This document shows, piece after piece, positions 42,837 through 51,201 of a stretch of 64,000 nt of DNA. A program made the translations under genes and the position numbers. Position 1 is the first letter of the stretch, and the number at the start of each line of letters is the position of its first letter. The stretch lies in assembly GCF_014202315.1 (NCBI RefSeq), contig NZ_JACHGN010000011.1, positions 124,001 to 188,000 on the forward strand, in the 5' to 3' direction. Under the pieces are notes generated by a model. The model was not told where the DNA came from, searched no databases, and saw nothing but the letters and a program-made list of their open reading frames with translations. This DNA comes from Thermocatellispora tengchongensis (lineage in GTDB: Bacteria > Actinomycetota > Actinomycetes > Streptosporangiales > Streptosporangiaceae).

Positions 42837-43656
42837 CCCGATCCGCCGTGTCGCCCTGGTCGGCATCGACGGGTCGGGGAAGTCCACCCTCGCCCGCCTG
42901 CTCGCCGGCGGTCCGTCCGGCGAGCAGGCGGGCGAGGGCCGGGCCGTGCTGTCCTGCCTGCGCGCCCACGAGAACCCCGACGGCCCGCTGCACCGCCTGT
43001 CGCGCCACCTGGACCTCCTGTCCCGGGAGGCGGACCGGCTGGGCGGCCCGGACCTGAAGCTCGCCGTGCTGTACCTGCAGATGTGCACGTACGCGGTCAC
43101 CGAGCGCTTCTTCACCGGCGAGCTGGGGGCGCGGGTCGTCATCAGCGAGCGGCATCCGGTGATCGACGGGCTCGCCTACCTGCCCCTCTACCGCCGCGCC
43201 ATCGCCGGCGTCGCCGGCCCGGACCGGCCCGAGCAGGTGCGCAAGCAGCTCGCCGGGCTCGACCAGGAGGCCGTGGCCGCGGCGCTGGCCTGGTGCGAGA
43301 CGCTGGGCCGGCGCCTCGGTCGGGTCCCGGACCTCGCCACGGTGGCCGGGGAGCTGGTGGCGCTGCTGGACCTGCCGCCCGGCGACCGCGCCACCGCGCT
43401 GGCCGCACGCCTCGGCACGCCGCTGCCCGACATCGCGGTCTTCCTCGACATCGACGTCGCCGAGGCGCTGCGCCGCGTCCGCGCCCGGGACGGGGCGCCG
43501 GAACTGCACGAGCGGCACGGCTCCCTCGCCCGCATCCGGGAGGGGTACGAAGCGGCGCTCGCGGCGCTGGGACCGGTGCGGGTGCACCGGATCGCGGCCG
43601 GCGGAGCGTCCCCGGCCGAGCTGAGGGCGGAACTCGATGCGCTCATCCCCGGCTGA
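42817..43656 (+). CDS. P-loop kinase resembling thymidylate kinase
   Basis: A 279-residue P-loop protein. The Walker A is ALVGIDGSGKSTLARLLAGG, as in thymidylate kinases; VVISERHPVIDGLAYLP is like the DR(Y/H) substrate loop; and IAVFLDIDVAEALRRVRARD matches the conserved FLxVxPExAxxR strand. A mid-protein extension (about residues 125-195) is longer than in dTMP kinase, so the acceptor is probably not dTMP. Placed after an HMGR-kinase fusion, it could add a second phosphate to the same intermediate, as the P-loop phosphomevalonate kinase of animals does (inference). The GTG start with GGGGAGG lies 20 bp inside the preceding gene. Confidence 0.75.
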   Translation: MSAHPPSPIRRVALVGIDGSGKSTLARLLAGGPSGEQAGEGRAVLSCLRAHENPDGPLHRLSRHLDLLSREADRLGGPDLKLAVLYLQMCTYAVTERFFTGELGARVVISERHPVIDGLAYLPLYRRAIAGVAGPDRPEQVRKQLAGLDQEAVAAALAWCETLGRRLGRVPDLATVAGELVALLDLPPGDRATALAARLGTPLPDIAVFLDIDVAEALRRVRARDGAPELHERHGSLARIREGYEAALAALGPVRVHRIAAGGASPAELRAELDALIPG

Positions 43657-44323
43657 GGCCGCCGTGCTCACCCAGTCCGACCTGCGCGCCCGGTTCGACG
43701 AGCGGATCGGCCGGGCCGTGCGCCTGCTGCCCCCCGGCGGCGGCGACCCGGGCTTCGGCGCGGTCGCGGTGGTGCGCGACGCCGCCCCGGAGACGTTCAT
43801 CCGGTCGGCGGTCGCGTTCGCGCGCCGGGCCGCCGCCGGGACCGCGGGGCCGCTCTGGTACGGCAACTTCACCCGGACCGTCTTCCTGGCCGGGGACCCG
43901 CGCAACCTCGCCGTCCGCCACCCGCCGGACGTCGTGGCGCCGGACGGGGCGATCGCCTGGTACGGCCCCGGCCGGCTCGCCGGGCACGCCACCCTGCGGC
44001 GGATGCTGCGCCCGTTCGCCGGGACGACCCCGGTGACCGGTGCGGGCGCCCTGCGCGTGCCGCTGGGCGGCGGCGGCACGAGAACGGCGTACGTGCACGT
44101 CGCGACCGCCGGGCTGACGCTGCGGGACTACCTGGTGCACGTCAACCACCTGCTGGCGGAGGCCGTGCTGGACGGGCTGCTCGCGGACGTCGCCGCCCTG
44201 GTCGTCCGGCACGCGCCCCGGCTCCCGGCACCCCCCGGCCGCCACGACGCCGTACGCGTCGCGCCCGACCCGTCGGCCCCCGGCCTGCTACGCGCCCACG
44301 CCTGCCTCACCGTCGCCAGTTGA
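43637..44323 (+). CDS. Unknown protein of NRPS cluster (DUF6182-like)
   Basis: A 228-residue soluble protein without a motif I can tie to a reaction. Its core, LWYGNFTRTVFLAGDP and later YVHVATAGLTLRDYLVHVNH with LLAEAVLDGLLADVA, reminds me of actinomycete proteins annotated DUF6182, from memory only. It has no signal peptide or membrane segment. Charged residues are spread without an obvious catalytic cluster; the conserved-looking HVNHLLAEA helix is the best place to look for function. It overlaps the kinase by 20 bp; a GTG at 43664 is an alternative start. Its place in the operon suggests a specialised role in the same pathway. Confidence 0.6.
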   Translation: MRSSPAEAAVLTQSDLRARFDERIGRAVRLLPPGGGDPGFGAVAVVRDAAPETFIRSAVAFARRAAAGTAGPLWYGNFTRTVFLAGDPRNLAVRHPPDVVAPDGAIAWYGPGRLAGHATLRRMLRPFAGTTPVTGAGALRVPLGGGGTRTAYVHVATAGLTLRDYLVHVNHLLAEAVLDGLLADVAALVVRHAPRLPAPPGRHDAVRVAPDPSAPGLLRAHACLTVAS

Positions 44324-44349
44324 CCCCGAACCGATCAAGGAGTCGCCCG

Positions 44350-45348
44350 ATGGAATTCACCATGGTCCCCGGCCCGGTCGTGCACGAGATCCTGCGCCAG
44401 AACCGGGCGCCCGTCATCGACCTGGTCCGCCGTACCTACGAGCAGCACAAGGCCGGTGAGACGATCAACCCCAACAGCTACTTCCTCCGCTTCCCCGACA
44501 AGCCGGACGCCCGGATCATCGCCCTGCCCGCCTTCCTGGGCGGCGACACGCAACTCGCCGGGATCAAGTGGATCTCCAGCTTCCCCGCCAACACGGCCGC
44601 CGGGCTGCCCCGGGCGTCGGCGGTGCTCATCCTCAACGACTACCGGACCGGCTACCCGGTGGCCTGCCTGGAGGCGGCGACCATCAGCTCGGCCCGCACC
44701 GCCGCGTCGGCCGCCGTCGCCGCGACCGCGCTGCGGCCGGCCGGCTACGAGGGCACCACCGTCTCGGTGATCGGCGCGGGCGTCATCGCCCGCAACGTCT
44801 GCGACTACCTCCACGCCGCCGGCGTACGGCCGGACGGCTACCTGGTGCACGACCTGCACGAGGAGTCCGGTGACGCGCTCGTCGGCCACCTGCGCCGGGA
44901 GCTGGGCGCCGACGCGTCCTTCACCCCGGACCTGGACGCCGCGCTGGCAGCCGGCACGGTCGTGTTCACCACCACCGCGAGCGTCCCGTACGTGCACACG
45001 CCGTTCAAGCCAGGACAGGTCGTGCTCAACATCTCGTTGCGCGACATCTCCCCCGAGGTGATCTGCGAGTCGGCCAACATCCTCGACGACGTGGACCACT
45101 GCCTGAACGCCAACACCTCTCCCCACCTGGCCGAGCAGGCCACCGGCAACCGCGACTTCATAACCGGCACCCTGGCCGACGTCCTGGACGGCACGGTCGC
45201 CCTGGGCGGCGACCGTCCGGTGATCTTCTCGCCGTTCGGCCTCGGCGTCCTCGATATCGCGGTGGGAGCGTACGCGCTGGAGCAGGCCCGCCAGGCGGGC
45301 ACCGCCGTGGCCGTCCCCGGCTTCTTCGCCGAAACGCGCCGCTGGTAG
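44350..45348 (+). CDS. sbnB: SbnB-like dehydrogenase for 2,3-diaminopropionate synthesis
   Basis: A 332-residue member of the ornithine cyclodeaminase/mu-crystallin family. The Rossmann motif is TTVSVIGAGVIARNVCDYLH. Other marks are GIKWISSFPANTAAGLPRAS and VVFTTTASVPYVHTPFKPGQ. NP-S-Y-F-L-R-F-P and GVIARN are close to SbnB, the NAD enzyme that oxidatively splits N-(2-amino-2-carboxyethyl)-glutamate into 2-oxoglutarate and L-2,3-diaminopropionate. With SbnA it completes a two-step Dap route that feeds the NRPS. AAGGAG lies 7 bp before the ATG at 44350, which is better than the in-frame start at 44320. It is the last gene of the operon, about 12 kb away from SbnA. Confidence 0.88.
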   Translation: MEFTMVPGPVVHEILRQNRAPVIDLVRRTYEQHKAGETINPNSYFLRFPDKPDARIIALPAFLGGDTQLAGIKWISSFPANTAAGLPRASAVLILNDYRTGYPVACLEAATISSARTAASAAVAATALRPAGYEGTTVSVIGAGVIARNVCDYLHAAGVRPDGYLVHDLHEESGDALVGHLRRELGADASFTPDLDAALAAGTVVFTTTASVPYVHTPFKPGQVVLNISLRDISPEVICESANILDDVDHCLNANTSPHLAEQATGNRDFITGTLADVLDGTVALGGDRPVIFSPFGLGVLDIAVGAYALEQARQAGTAVAVPGFFAETRRW

Positions 45349-45516
45349 CCGACGGCGAGGCGGCGGTGCACGCCGCGAGGAGGGCCCGCCGGCCACCGGC
45401 TGCTATCTCGCCGCGGCCCCGGGCGGGCTCGGGCGCCGGCGAAGCCGTTCCGTGACGGGGGCCGCCCGCAGGCGGTCCCCCTACCGGCATGTGCCCCGCG
45501 CACTCGCTCGGATCGG

Positions 45517-45720
45517 TCATCGGCGTACCCGGTAGCGCAGGTGGAGCACCCGGTTGCCCTGGATCACCACATCGGGGTCCTCCAGCAGGTGCTGTGTGCC
45601 GACCGATCCGAAGTAGCGCTTGCCGGCCCCGAACACCACGGGCACGACGTCCATGGCGACCTCGTCCACGAGCCCCGCGGGCGGTCGCGGCACACTATGG
45701 ACACGTACTGCACGCGTCAC
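45517..45720 (-). pseudogene. Fragment of a dihydrofolate-reductase-family (RibD-C) gene
   Basis: A 67-residue reverse frame containing GLVDEVAMDVVPVVFGAGKR, YFGSV and VIQGNRVLHLRYRVRR, the C-terminal third of RibD-C/DHFR-like reductases (usually about 190 residues). The N-terminal nucleotide-binding half is missing upstream, where the MOSC gene ends 43 bp away. It lies just beyond the end of the NRPS cluster and looks like debris at the cluster border. The intergenic DNA from 45349 to 45516 shows nothing else. Confidence 0.7.
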
Positions 45721-45763
45721 AGCATCGCCGATGCGCGCAGGGCCCGCCAGGCCGCCGTACGCG

Positions 45764-46585
45764 TCAGCCCGGCCGCTCCCTGGCGGTCCAGCCTGGCCGG
45801 ACTTCGTCGCCGACTCTCAGCTCGCCGAGGTTCCTGGGCACCAGGCGGATGCCGAACCAGGTCTTCCCGTCCCAGCGGCGGTGTCTGGCCAGGGTTCTCA
45901 GGGGTTCCGCGCCGCGCTCCTGAGTGGCCGGGTCCCAGACGGTGGCGACGCAGCGGTCGCACAACTCCGAGACCCGGAAGTCGATCTCGCCGATGCGGAC
46001 CGACGTCCAGGCGTCCTCCGCGAAGGGTTCCGCGCCGTCGATGACGGCGTTGGGCCGGAAGCGGGCGATGTCGAGGGGGTCCAGGGGGTGCTCCTGGCGT
46101 TCCATGGCGCCTTCGGCGATCCAGTCGTCCAGGCGCCGGAGCGAGCTCCGGGAGACGAGCAGGAGGGGCCCGTCCCAGAGGCCGCCCTGTTCCCCGGTGA
46201 TGGCCCGGTCTCCGGGGTCGTCCAGCCGGACGAGGCGGGCGGGCTTGCCGAGCAGGCGGGTGAACCATTCATGCGCGTCGGCGTGGGCGAGCACGGCTCC
46301 TCGGGGGAGGGCGGAGGAACCCATGGGGATCCAGTCGCCGGTGGCCGGGGGGACCTTGAGTTCGCCCATGCCCTTCGCCGACACGCGGAGGCCGCCTTCG
46401 GGGGTCTCGACGGCCGAAACCGAGAGGAGCCGGGGGTGTTCGCCCCCCCAGATCACCTCTCCCATCGGGTCCACCACGGCCCAGCGGCGGTCCCCTTCCA
46501 GGCCCCAGGGGAGGACTTGGGCGGATGGACGGGGAATGCCTTTGGTGGACTTGATGGGGTAGGTGCGGATCTCCGCTAGCTCCAT
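45764..46585 (-). CDS. MOSC-domain protein
   Basis: A 273-residue protein with the N-terminal MOSC beta-barrel (MELAEIRTYPIKSTKGIPRP, then LEGDRRWAVVDPMGEVIWGG) and the C-terminal MOSC core (RFRPNAVIDGAEPFAEDAWT, then VSELCDRCVATVWDPAT). The cysteine in ELCDRC corresponds to the molybdenum-binding cysteine of the mARC/YcbX group. Family members reduce N-hydroxylated compounds or carry sulfur for molybdenum cofactor. No 2Fe-2S domain is fused. The gene is alone, with a 108-bp gap before the GntR gene, and is probably not part of the NRPS cluster. Confidence 0.88.
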   Translation of the reverse strand: MELAEIRTYPIKSTKGIPRPSAQVLPWGLEGDRRWAVVDPMGEVIWGGEHPRLLSVSAVETPEGGLRVSAKGMGELKVPPATGDWIPMGSSALPRGAVLAHADAHEWFTRLLGKPARLVRLDDPGDRAITGEQGGLWDGPLLLVSRSSLRRLDDWIAEGAMERQEHPLDPLDIARFRPNAVIDGAEPFAEDAWTSVRIGEIDFRVSELCDRCVATVWDPATQERGAEPLRTLARHRRWDGKTWFGIRLVPRNLGELRVGDEVRPGWTARERPG

Positions 46586-46693
46586 TCCCCAAGGATAGGA
46601 GAAAGCGCTCTCTTCGGGTATGGGAGCGCGCCCACGGACGAGCCGGCCGGCACCCAGGCGTGGTTCTCGCGGGAAGGCGACGGTTCCCGCCCC

Positions 46694-47368
46694 TCAGGCG
46701 GGGGCGTTCGGCGGCGGGTCGTCGCCGAGATAGGTCTCGATGTGCTCCATGGCGGCGCGGTCCACCTCCTCGGCCGTGCCCGACCGCAACGCGTCGAGCA
46801 GCGCCCGGTGTTGCCTGGGGATCTCCTGCGGGGACGCGTGCGAGGGGGCGTCCCGGACGAAGTAGGCGCGCACGCGGGGCTGGATCGTGCGCCAGATCTG
46901 CAGCGCCTGGGTGTGCCCGCTCGCGGCGATGACGGCCTCGTGGAACGCCACGTCGAGGTCCGCCAGGCGCTCGGGGGGCGCCCCGCTGGCGGCGGCGTCG
47001 GCCATCTGCTCGACCAGCCGTTCGAGACGGGCGAGCAGTTCGGGCGGGCGGCTCTCGGCGATCTCGCGGAACGCGAAGCGCTCGATGGTCAGCCGGATCG
47101 GCACCAGCACCTCGCGCACCTCGCGCTGGGAGATCCCGGCGACCTCGGCGCCCCGGTAGGGGTGGGTCACCACCAGCCCTTCCTGCTCCAGGATCATGAT
47201 CGCCTCTCGGACGGGGCCGCGGCTGACTCCGGAGCGGGCCGACAGTTCTCGCTCGACCAGGCGGTCGCCCGGCTTCATCTCGCCGGACGCGATGGCCTGC
47301 CGGAGCCAGTTCAAGATCCACTCCCGCCGTGACGCCGGTGGCGTCGATGTCGGCATCGAGCTCGTCAC
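46694..47368 (-). CDS. GntR-family (FadR subfamily) regulator
   Basis: About 224 residues. The winged helix reads WILNWLRQAIASGEMKPGDR, LVERELSARSGVSRGPVREA and LEQEGLVVTHPYRGAEVAGI, the GntR signature. The C-terminal all-helical FCD domain has DLDVAFHEAVIAASGH and RQHRALLDALRSG, which carry the metal-binding Asp and His residues. It should be released from DNA by a sugar acid or similar ligand. I chose the GTG at 47368 with GGGAAG upstream; an ATG at 47356 is possible. A perfect palindrome with the FadR-family TGGT/ACCA core lies 68 bp upstream of its start, between it and the divergent dehydratase operon. Confidence 0.88.
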   Translation of the reverse strand: MTSSMPTSTPPASRREWILNWLRQAIASGEMKPGDRLVERELSARSGVSRGPVREAIMILEQEGLVVTHPYRGAEVAGISQREVREVLVPIRLTIERFAFREIAESRPPELLARLERLVEQMADAAASGAPPERLADLDVAFHEAVIAASGHTQALQIWRTIQPRVRAYFVRDAPSHASPQEIPRQHRALLDALRSGTAEEVDRAAMEHIETYLGDDPPPNAPA

Positions 47369-47435
47369 GTGCTTCCCATCCCTGGACGCGGGGCCCGCCG
47401 GGTGCGGGCGTCGAGCCCCTACGATAGCCGATCCA

Positions 47436-47463
47436 GATGGCAGATGGTTGACCATCTGCCATC
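47436..47463. promoter_or_regulatory. Perfect 28-bp FadR-type operator
   Basis: Arms GATGGCAGATGGT (47436-47448) and ACCATCTGCCATC (47451-47463) are exact inverted copies around TG. The centre TGGT-TG-ACCA has the FadR-subfamily core. It lies between the GntR gene and the sugar-acid operon, so that regulator almost certainly binds here. Confidence 0.8.
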
Positions 47464-47669
47464 CGCCGGATTATGGTCCACATCACCTCCCCGGCCCTTC
47501 GGCCGAAGAGCGACCGGGGAGAGGCCCGGCTCATCCCGAGCCGCGCCATCGACGCACATCCTTTAGAAGGGCCCGGCACCCGGCCATCAGGGGCCGTCCG
47601 CTCACCGACCATCCACCGGCGCGGCCCGAGCCGCCGCTCCGGAGCCCTTCCCGAACGAATCAGGAACCC

Positions 47670-48806
47670 ATGAAGATCCGTGACATCCGTGCAGCCGGCC
47701 TGCGGGGCGCCACCCCGGCGGGCGGGTGGCAGGAGGAACTCACCAGCGACGACGTCGTCCACACCCTGGTCGCGGTGCACACCGACGAGGGGCCCATCGG
47801 CATCGGCAGCGTGTTCACCAGCGAGGCGCTGGTCCGCGGCGCCCTTGAGGTGCTGCGCCCGCTGCTGATCGGCGAGGAGGCGACGGAGCCGGAGCGGGTG
47901 TCGGAGCGCCTGCACCGGGCCACGTTCTGGCTGGGCCGCGGCGGGACGGTCACGCACACGATCAGCGGGATCGACATCGCGCTGTGGGACGTGCTCGGCC
48001 AGGTCACCGGCCAGCCCGTCGGCCGCCTGCTGGGCGGTCGGTACCGCGAGCGCGTCCGCCCGTACGCGTCCCTCCTGATGGACCGGCCGGAGGTCCTGGC
48101 CGAACGGCTGGGGCGTCTGGCCGCACAGGGCTGGACGGCCTTCAAGATCGGCTGGGGCCCCTTCGGGCGGGTCGGCGAGGACCTGGACGAGCGGATCGTC
48201 GCCGCCGCCCGCGAGGCCGTGGGGCCCGGCGCCATGCTCATGGTGGACGCGGGCGGCAGCGACAGCGCCTGGTCGAACGGCTACAAGTGGGCGCTGCGCA
48301 CCGCCCGGATGCTCGACCGTTACGGCGTCGCCTGGTTCGAGGAGCCGCTCGGCCCCGACGCTCTGGACGACTACGTGCACCTGCGCCGGGAGGCCCCGGT
48401 GGCGATCTCGGGCGGGGAGGTGCTGACCAGACGGCAGAGCTTCCACCCCTGGCTGGAGGCCGGGGCCTTCGACATCGTCCAGCCGGACGTGACGAAGGTC
48501 GGCGGCCTGAGCGAACAGCGCCGCATCGGGTGGGCGGCCCAGGACCACGGGGTGCGGCTCATCCCCCACGGCTGGAACACCGCCGTCGGGCTCGCCGCCG
48601 ACCTGCAGCTCGCCTCGGCGCTGCCCGGCACCGACCTCGTCGAGTACGTCACCGGATCGCCGTACGTCGACGCCATCACCACCGAGCCCTGGCGGCTCGA
48701 CGCCGACGGGATGCTCGCCATCCCCGACGCCCCGGGCCTCGGGATCCGCCTCGACCCGGAGGCGCTGGCCCGCTACACCGACGCCGCCGCCCTGCTCCGG
48801 CCGTGA
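47670..48806 (+). CDS. Enolase-superfamily sugar-acid dehydratase (mandelate racemase group)
   Basis: A 378-residue member of the mandelate racemase/muconate lactonizing enzyme superfamily. The capping domain has HTLVAVHTDEGPIGIGSVFT. The barrel carries WTAFKIGWGPFG (the base on strand 2), LMVDAGGSDSAWS (metal Asp), AWFEEPLGPD (Glu), ISGGEVLTRRQS (Glu) and LIPHGWNTAVGLA (His of the Asp-His dyad). This set fits an acid-sugar dehydratase. The substrate cannot be fixed by eye; D-gluconate- or galactonate-like acids are candidates. The ATG at 47670 follows AGGAA. It is the first gene of a catabolic operon with a transporter, an SDR and an ASRT-like gene. Confidence 0.88.
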   Translation: MKIRDIRAAGLRGATPAGGWQEELTSDDVVHTLVAVHTDEGPIGIGSVFTSEALVRGALEVLRPLLIGEEATEPERVSERLHRATFWLGRGGTVTHTISGIDIALWDVLGQVTGQPVGRLLGGRYRERVRPYASLLMDRPEVLAERLGRLAAQGWTAFKIGWGPFGRVGEDLDERIVAAAREAVGPGAMLMVDAGGSDSAWSNGYKWALRTARMLDRYGVAWFEEPLGPDALDDYVHLRREAPVAISGGEVLTRRQSFHPWLEAGAFDIVQPDVTKVGGLSEQRRIGWAAQDHGVRLIPHGWNTAVGLAADLQLASALPGTDLVEYVTGSPYVDAITTEPWRLDADGMLAIPDAPGLGIRLDPEALARYTDAAALLRP

Positions 48807-48895
48807 CCGGCCGGAAGGGGCCGCGGGCCGTACGGCCTGCGGTGGCACCGGCCCTCACTGATCCACCCCGACCGCGCGAGAAGTAAGGAAAGCGT

Positions 48896-50350
48896 ATGTC
48901 CGGCCAGCACACGGCTGCCGCCGTTCCCGGCTCCACGACCGGCGGATCGCCCCGCCGGGTGGTCGTCATATCCGCCGCGGGGGCCGTCGGCGGCTTCCTC
49001 TTCGGCTTCGACACGGCCGTCATCAACGGCGCCGTGGACGCCATCACGGAGAACTTCCGGCTCAGCTCGGTCGGTCTCGGCGTGGTCGTGGCCATCACCC
49101 TGTTCGGCGCCGCCACCGGAGCACTGCTGGCCGGCTGGATGGCCGACCGCATCGGGAGAACCAGGGTCATGGGGGTCGCCGCCCTCGTCTTCGTCGTCTC
49201 CGCGATCGGGTGCGGGCTGTCCTCGGGCTTCTGGGATCTGACGGCATGGCGCCTGCTGACCGGGATCGCCGTCGGGTACGCCACGGTCCTCGGCCCGCTC
49301 TACATCTCCGAGATCGCCCCCGCCTCCATCCGCGGCAGGCTCTCCTCGCTCCAGCAGATGGCGATCGTCCTGGGGATCTTCGCCGCGCTCCTGTCCGACT
49401 CCCTCATCGCCGCCGTGCTCGGCGGAGCGGACGCCGAGCTGTTCCTGGGACTCCCGGCATGGCGGTGGATGTTCATCGCCGGGGTGGTCCCGGCGCTCCT
49501 GTACGGGATCCTCTCCCTCCGGATCCCCGAGTCGCCGCGCTACCTGGCCGCCCGTGGCCGCCGGGAGGAGGCGGTACGCGTGCTGGCCGGCCTGCACGGG
49601 ATCCCCCTCGACCAGGCCGGGCAGGACGTCGATCGCATGGACGCCACCGTTCGCCGCGAGCGCCGTCCCCGATTCCGGGACCTGCTCTCCCGCCGGACCG
49701 GGCTGCTCCCGATCGTCTGGGTCGGCGCCGGCATCGCCGCCCTCCAGGCCCTGGTCGGCATCGACGTGATCTTCTACTACTCCAGCTCCCTGTGGAAGTC
49801 GGTGGGATTCGGCGAATCCGCCTCCTTCGGCCTGTCCGTCCTGAGCTCGGTCGTCAACGTGGTGGCGACGATCGCCGCGATCGTGCTCATCGACCGGGTC
49901 GGCCGCCGCCGCCTGCTGCTCGCCGGCTCGGCCGGCATGGCGGCCAGCCTCGTCCTGGTGAGCGTGGGGTTCTCCATGTCCGTCACGGCCGGCGGGGAGC
50001 TGACGCTCCCCGGAGCGTGGGGGCCGCTGACCCTGATCGGCGCGAACGCGTTCGTGGTGTGCTTCGCCGTCTCCTGGGGCCCGGTCGTGTGGGTGCTGCT
50101 GGGAGAGATGTTCCCCAACGCCATCCGGGGGGTCGCGCTCGCGCTGGCGGCGTCGGTCAACTGGTTCTCCGGTGTGGCGCTCAACCTCTCCTTCCCGGCC
50201 ATGCGCGAGGTCTCCCTGCCCGGAAGCTACGCGGTGTACGCGGTCATGGCGGTGCTGTCCTGGCTCCTGGTCTACTTCGGCGTGCCCGAGACGACCAACC
50301 GCGAGCTCGAGGACATGGACGGCGAGGTCCAGCGGGTCACCCACCCCTGA
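48896..50350 (+). CDS. Sugar-porter-family MFS transporter
   Basis: A 484-residue, 12-helix transporter. Sugar-porter signatures are GGFLFGFDTAVINGAVDAI, GWMADRIGRTRVMG (motif A), RIPESPRYLAARGR at the end of helix 6, QALVGIDVIFYYSS on helix 7 (QxxxG..xxxYY), and DRVGRRRLLLAG. The end of helix 12 has PETTNRELEDMD, the PETKG-like tail. It should import a sugar by proton symport. It lies 89 bp after the dehydratase and is likely cotranscribed and under the same GntR operator. Confidence 0.92.
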   Translation: MSGQHTAAAVPGSTTGGSPRRVVVISAAGAVGGFLFGFDTAVINGAVDAITENFRLSSVGLGVVVAITLFGAATGALLAGWMADRIGRTRVMGVAALVFVVSAIGCGLSSGFWDLTAWRLLTGIAVGYATVLGPLYISEIAPASIRGRLSSLQQMAIVLGIFAALLSDSLIAAVLGGADAELFLGLPAWRWMFIAGVVPALLYGILSLRIPESPRYLAARGRREEAVRVLAGLHGIPLDQAGQDVDRMDATVRRERRPRFRDLLSRRTGLLPIVWVGAGIAALQALVGIDVIFYYSSSLWKSVGFGESASFGLSVLSSVVNVVATIAAIVLIDRVGRRRLLLAGSAGMAASLVLVSVGFSMSVTAGGELTLPGAWGPLTLIGANAFVVCFAVSWGPVVWVLLGEMFPNAIRGVALALAASVNWFSGVALNLSFPAMREVSLPGSYAVYAVMAVLSWLLVYFGVPETTNRELEDMDGEVQRVTHP

Positions 50351-50392
50351 CCGGGCATGTCCCACCCGCACACCCTTCCATCCGAAAGACAG

Positions 50393-51172
50393 ATGACGAT
50401 GCGCAACGACATCACGTTGGTCACCGGCGCGGGCTCCGGCATCGGGCGGGCCGTGGCGCTGTCGCAGGCCGCCGCCGGGCGGCCCCTCGCGCTGCTGGAC
50501 ATCGACGGGCCCGCCGTGGCGAGGGCCGCCGCGGAGGCGGAGGAACGCGGGGCCCCGCACGTGCTGGCCGTCACCGCCGACATCTCCTCCGAGGCCGACG
50601 TCGCCGACGCCTTCGCGCGGTGCCGCGCCACCCTCGGCGTCCCGACGCGGATCGTCGCCAACGCCGGCGTCGAGATCGCCCGGAAGGCGCACGAGACCAC
50701 GCTCGCCGAATGGACGCACGTGATCGGGGTGAACCTCACCGGCACCTTCCTCACCTGCCGCGACGCCATCCGGCTCCTGCTGGACGAAGGGCTCTGCGGG
50801 TCCGTCGTCTGCGTCTCGTCACCGTCGGCGTTCGTGGGCTTCGCCGGTGGATCCAACAGCGCCTACGGAAGCTCCAAAGGCGGGATCTCCGCGCTGGTCA
50901 GGGCCCTGGCCATCGACTACGCGCGATCCGGCATCCGCGTCAACGGCGTCGTCCCCGGCGCCACGGCGACTCCCCTGCTCGACGTCGCCGCGGGCGGGCG
51001 CGACGACATCGCGGAGCGCGCGCGGACCCAGATCCCCCTCGGCCGGCTCGCGCGGGCCGAGGAGATCGCCGAGGCCGTGGACTGGCTGCTCGGCCCCAAG
51101 TCCAGCTACGTCACCGGCAGCCATCTGCACGTGGACGGCGGTCTGACCGCCCGGGGCGCGAACGACTTCTGA
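50393..51172 (+). CDS. SDR-family dehydrogenase
   Basis: A 259-residue classical short-chain dehydrogenase. It has LVTGAGSGIGRAVALSQAAA (TGxxxGxG), VANAGVEIARK (NAG), VCVSSPSAFVGFAGGSNSAY followed by GSSKGG (catalytic Ser and YxxxK), and the end HLHVDGGLTARG. It probably oxidises the sugar or an intermediate made by the upstream transporter and dehydratase. GAAAGA lies close to the ATGs at 50393 and 50399; either may be used. The next gene begins 29 bp downstream. Confidence 0.88.
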   Translation: MTMRNDITLVTGAGSGIGRAVALSQAAAGRPLALLDIDGPAVARAAAEAEERGAPHVLAVTADISSEADVADAFARCRATLGVPTRIVANAGVEIARKAHETTLAEWTHVIGVNLTGTFLTCRDAIRLLLDEGLCGSVVCVSSPSAFVGFAGGSNSAYGSSKGGISALVRALAIDYARSGIRVNGVVPGATATPLLDVAAGGRDDIAERARTQIPLGRLARAEEIAEAVDWLLGPKSSYVTGSHLHVDGGLTARGANDF

Positions 51173-51201
51173 CACCCTCCTCCTGATTCGAAAGGAAGCC
51201 G

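Noticed and set aside
32157-45348. Staphyloferrin/siderophore cluster because of SbnA and SbnB
   Set aside because: No NIS synthetase, iron uptake or siderophore-interacting genes are present. Dap is more likely an NRPS building block.
47196-47669. Longer start for the enolase-superfamily gene
   Set aside because: It would run through the 28-bp operator and the antisense strand of the GntR gene. The ATG at 47670 starts the family-like sequence.
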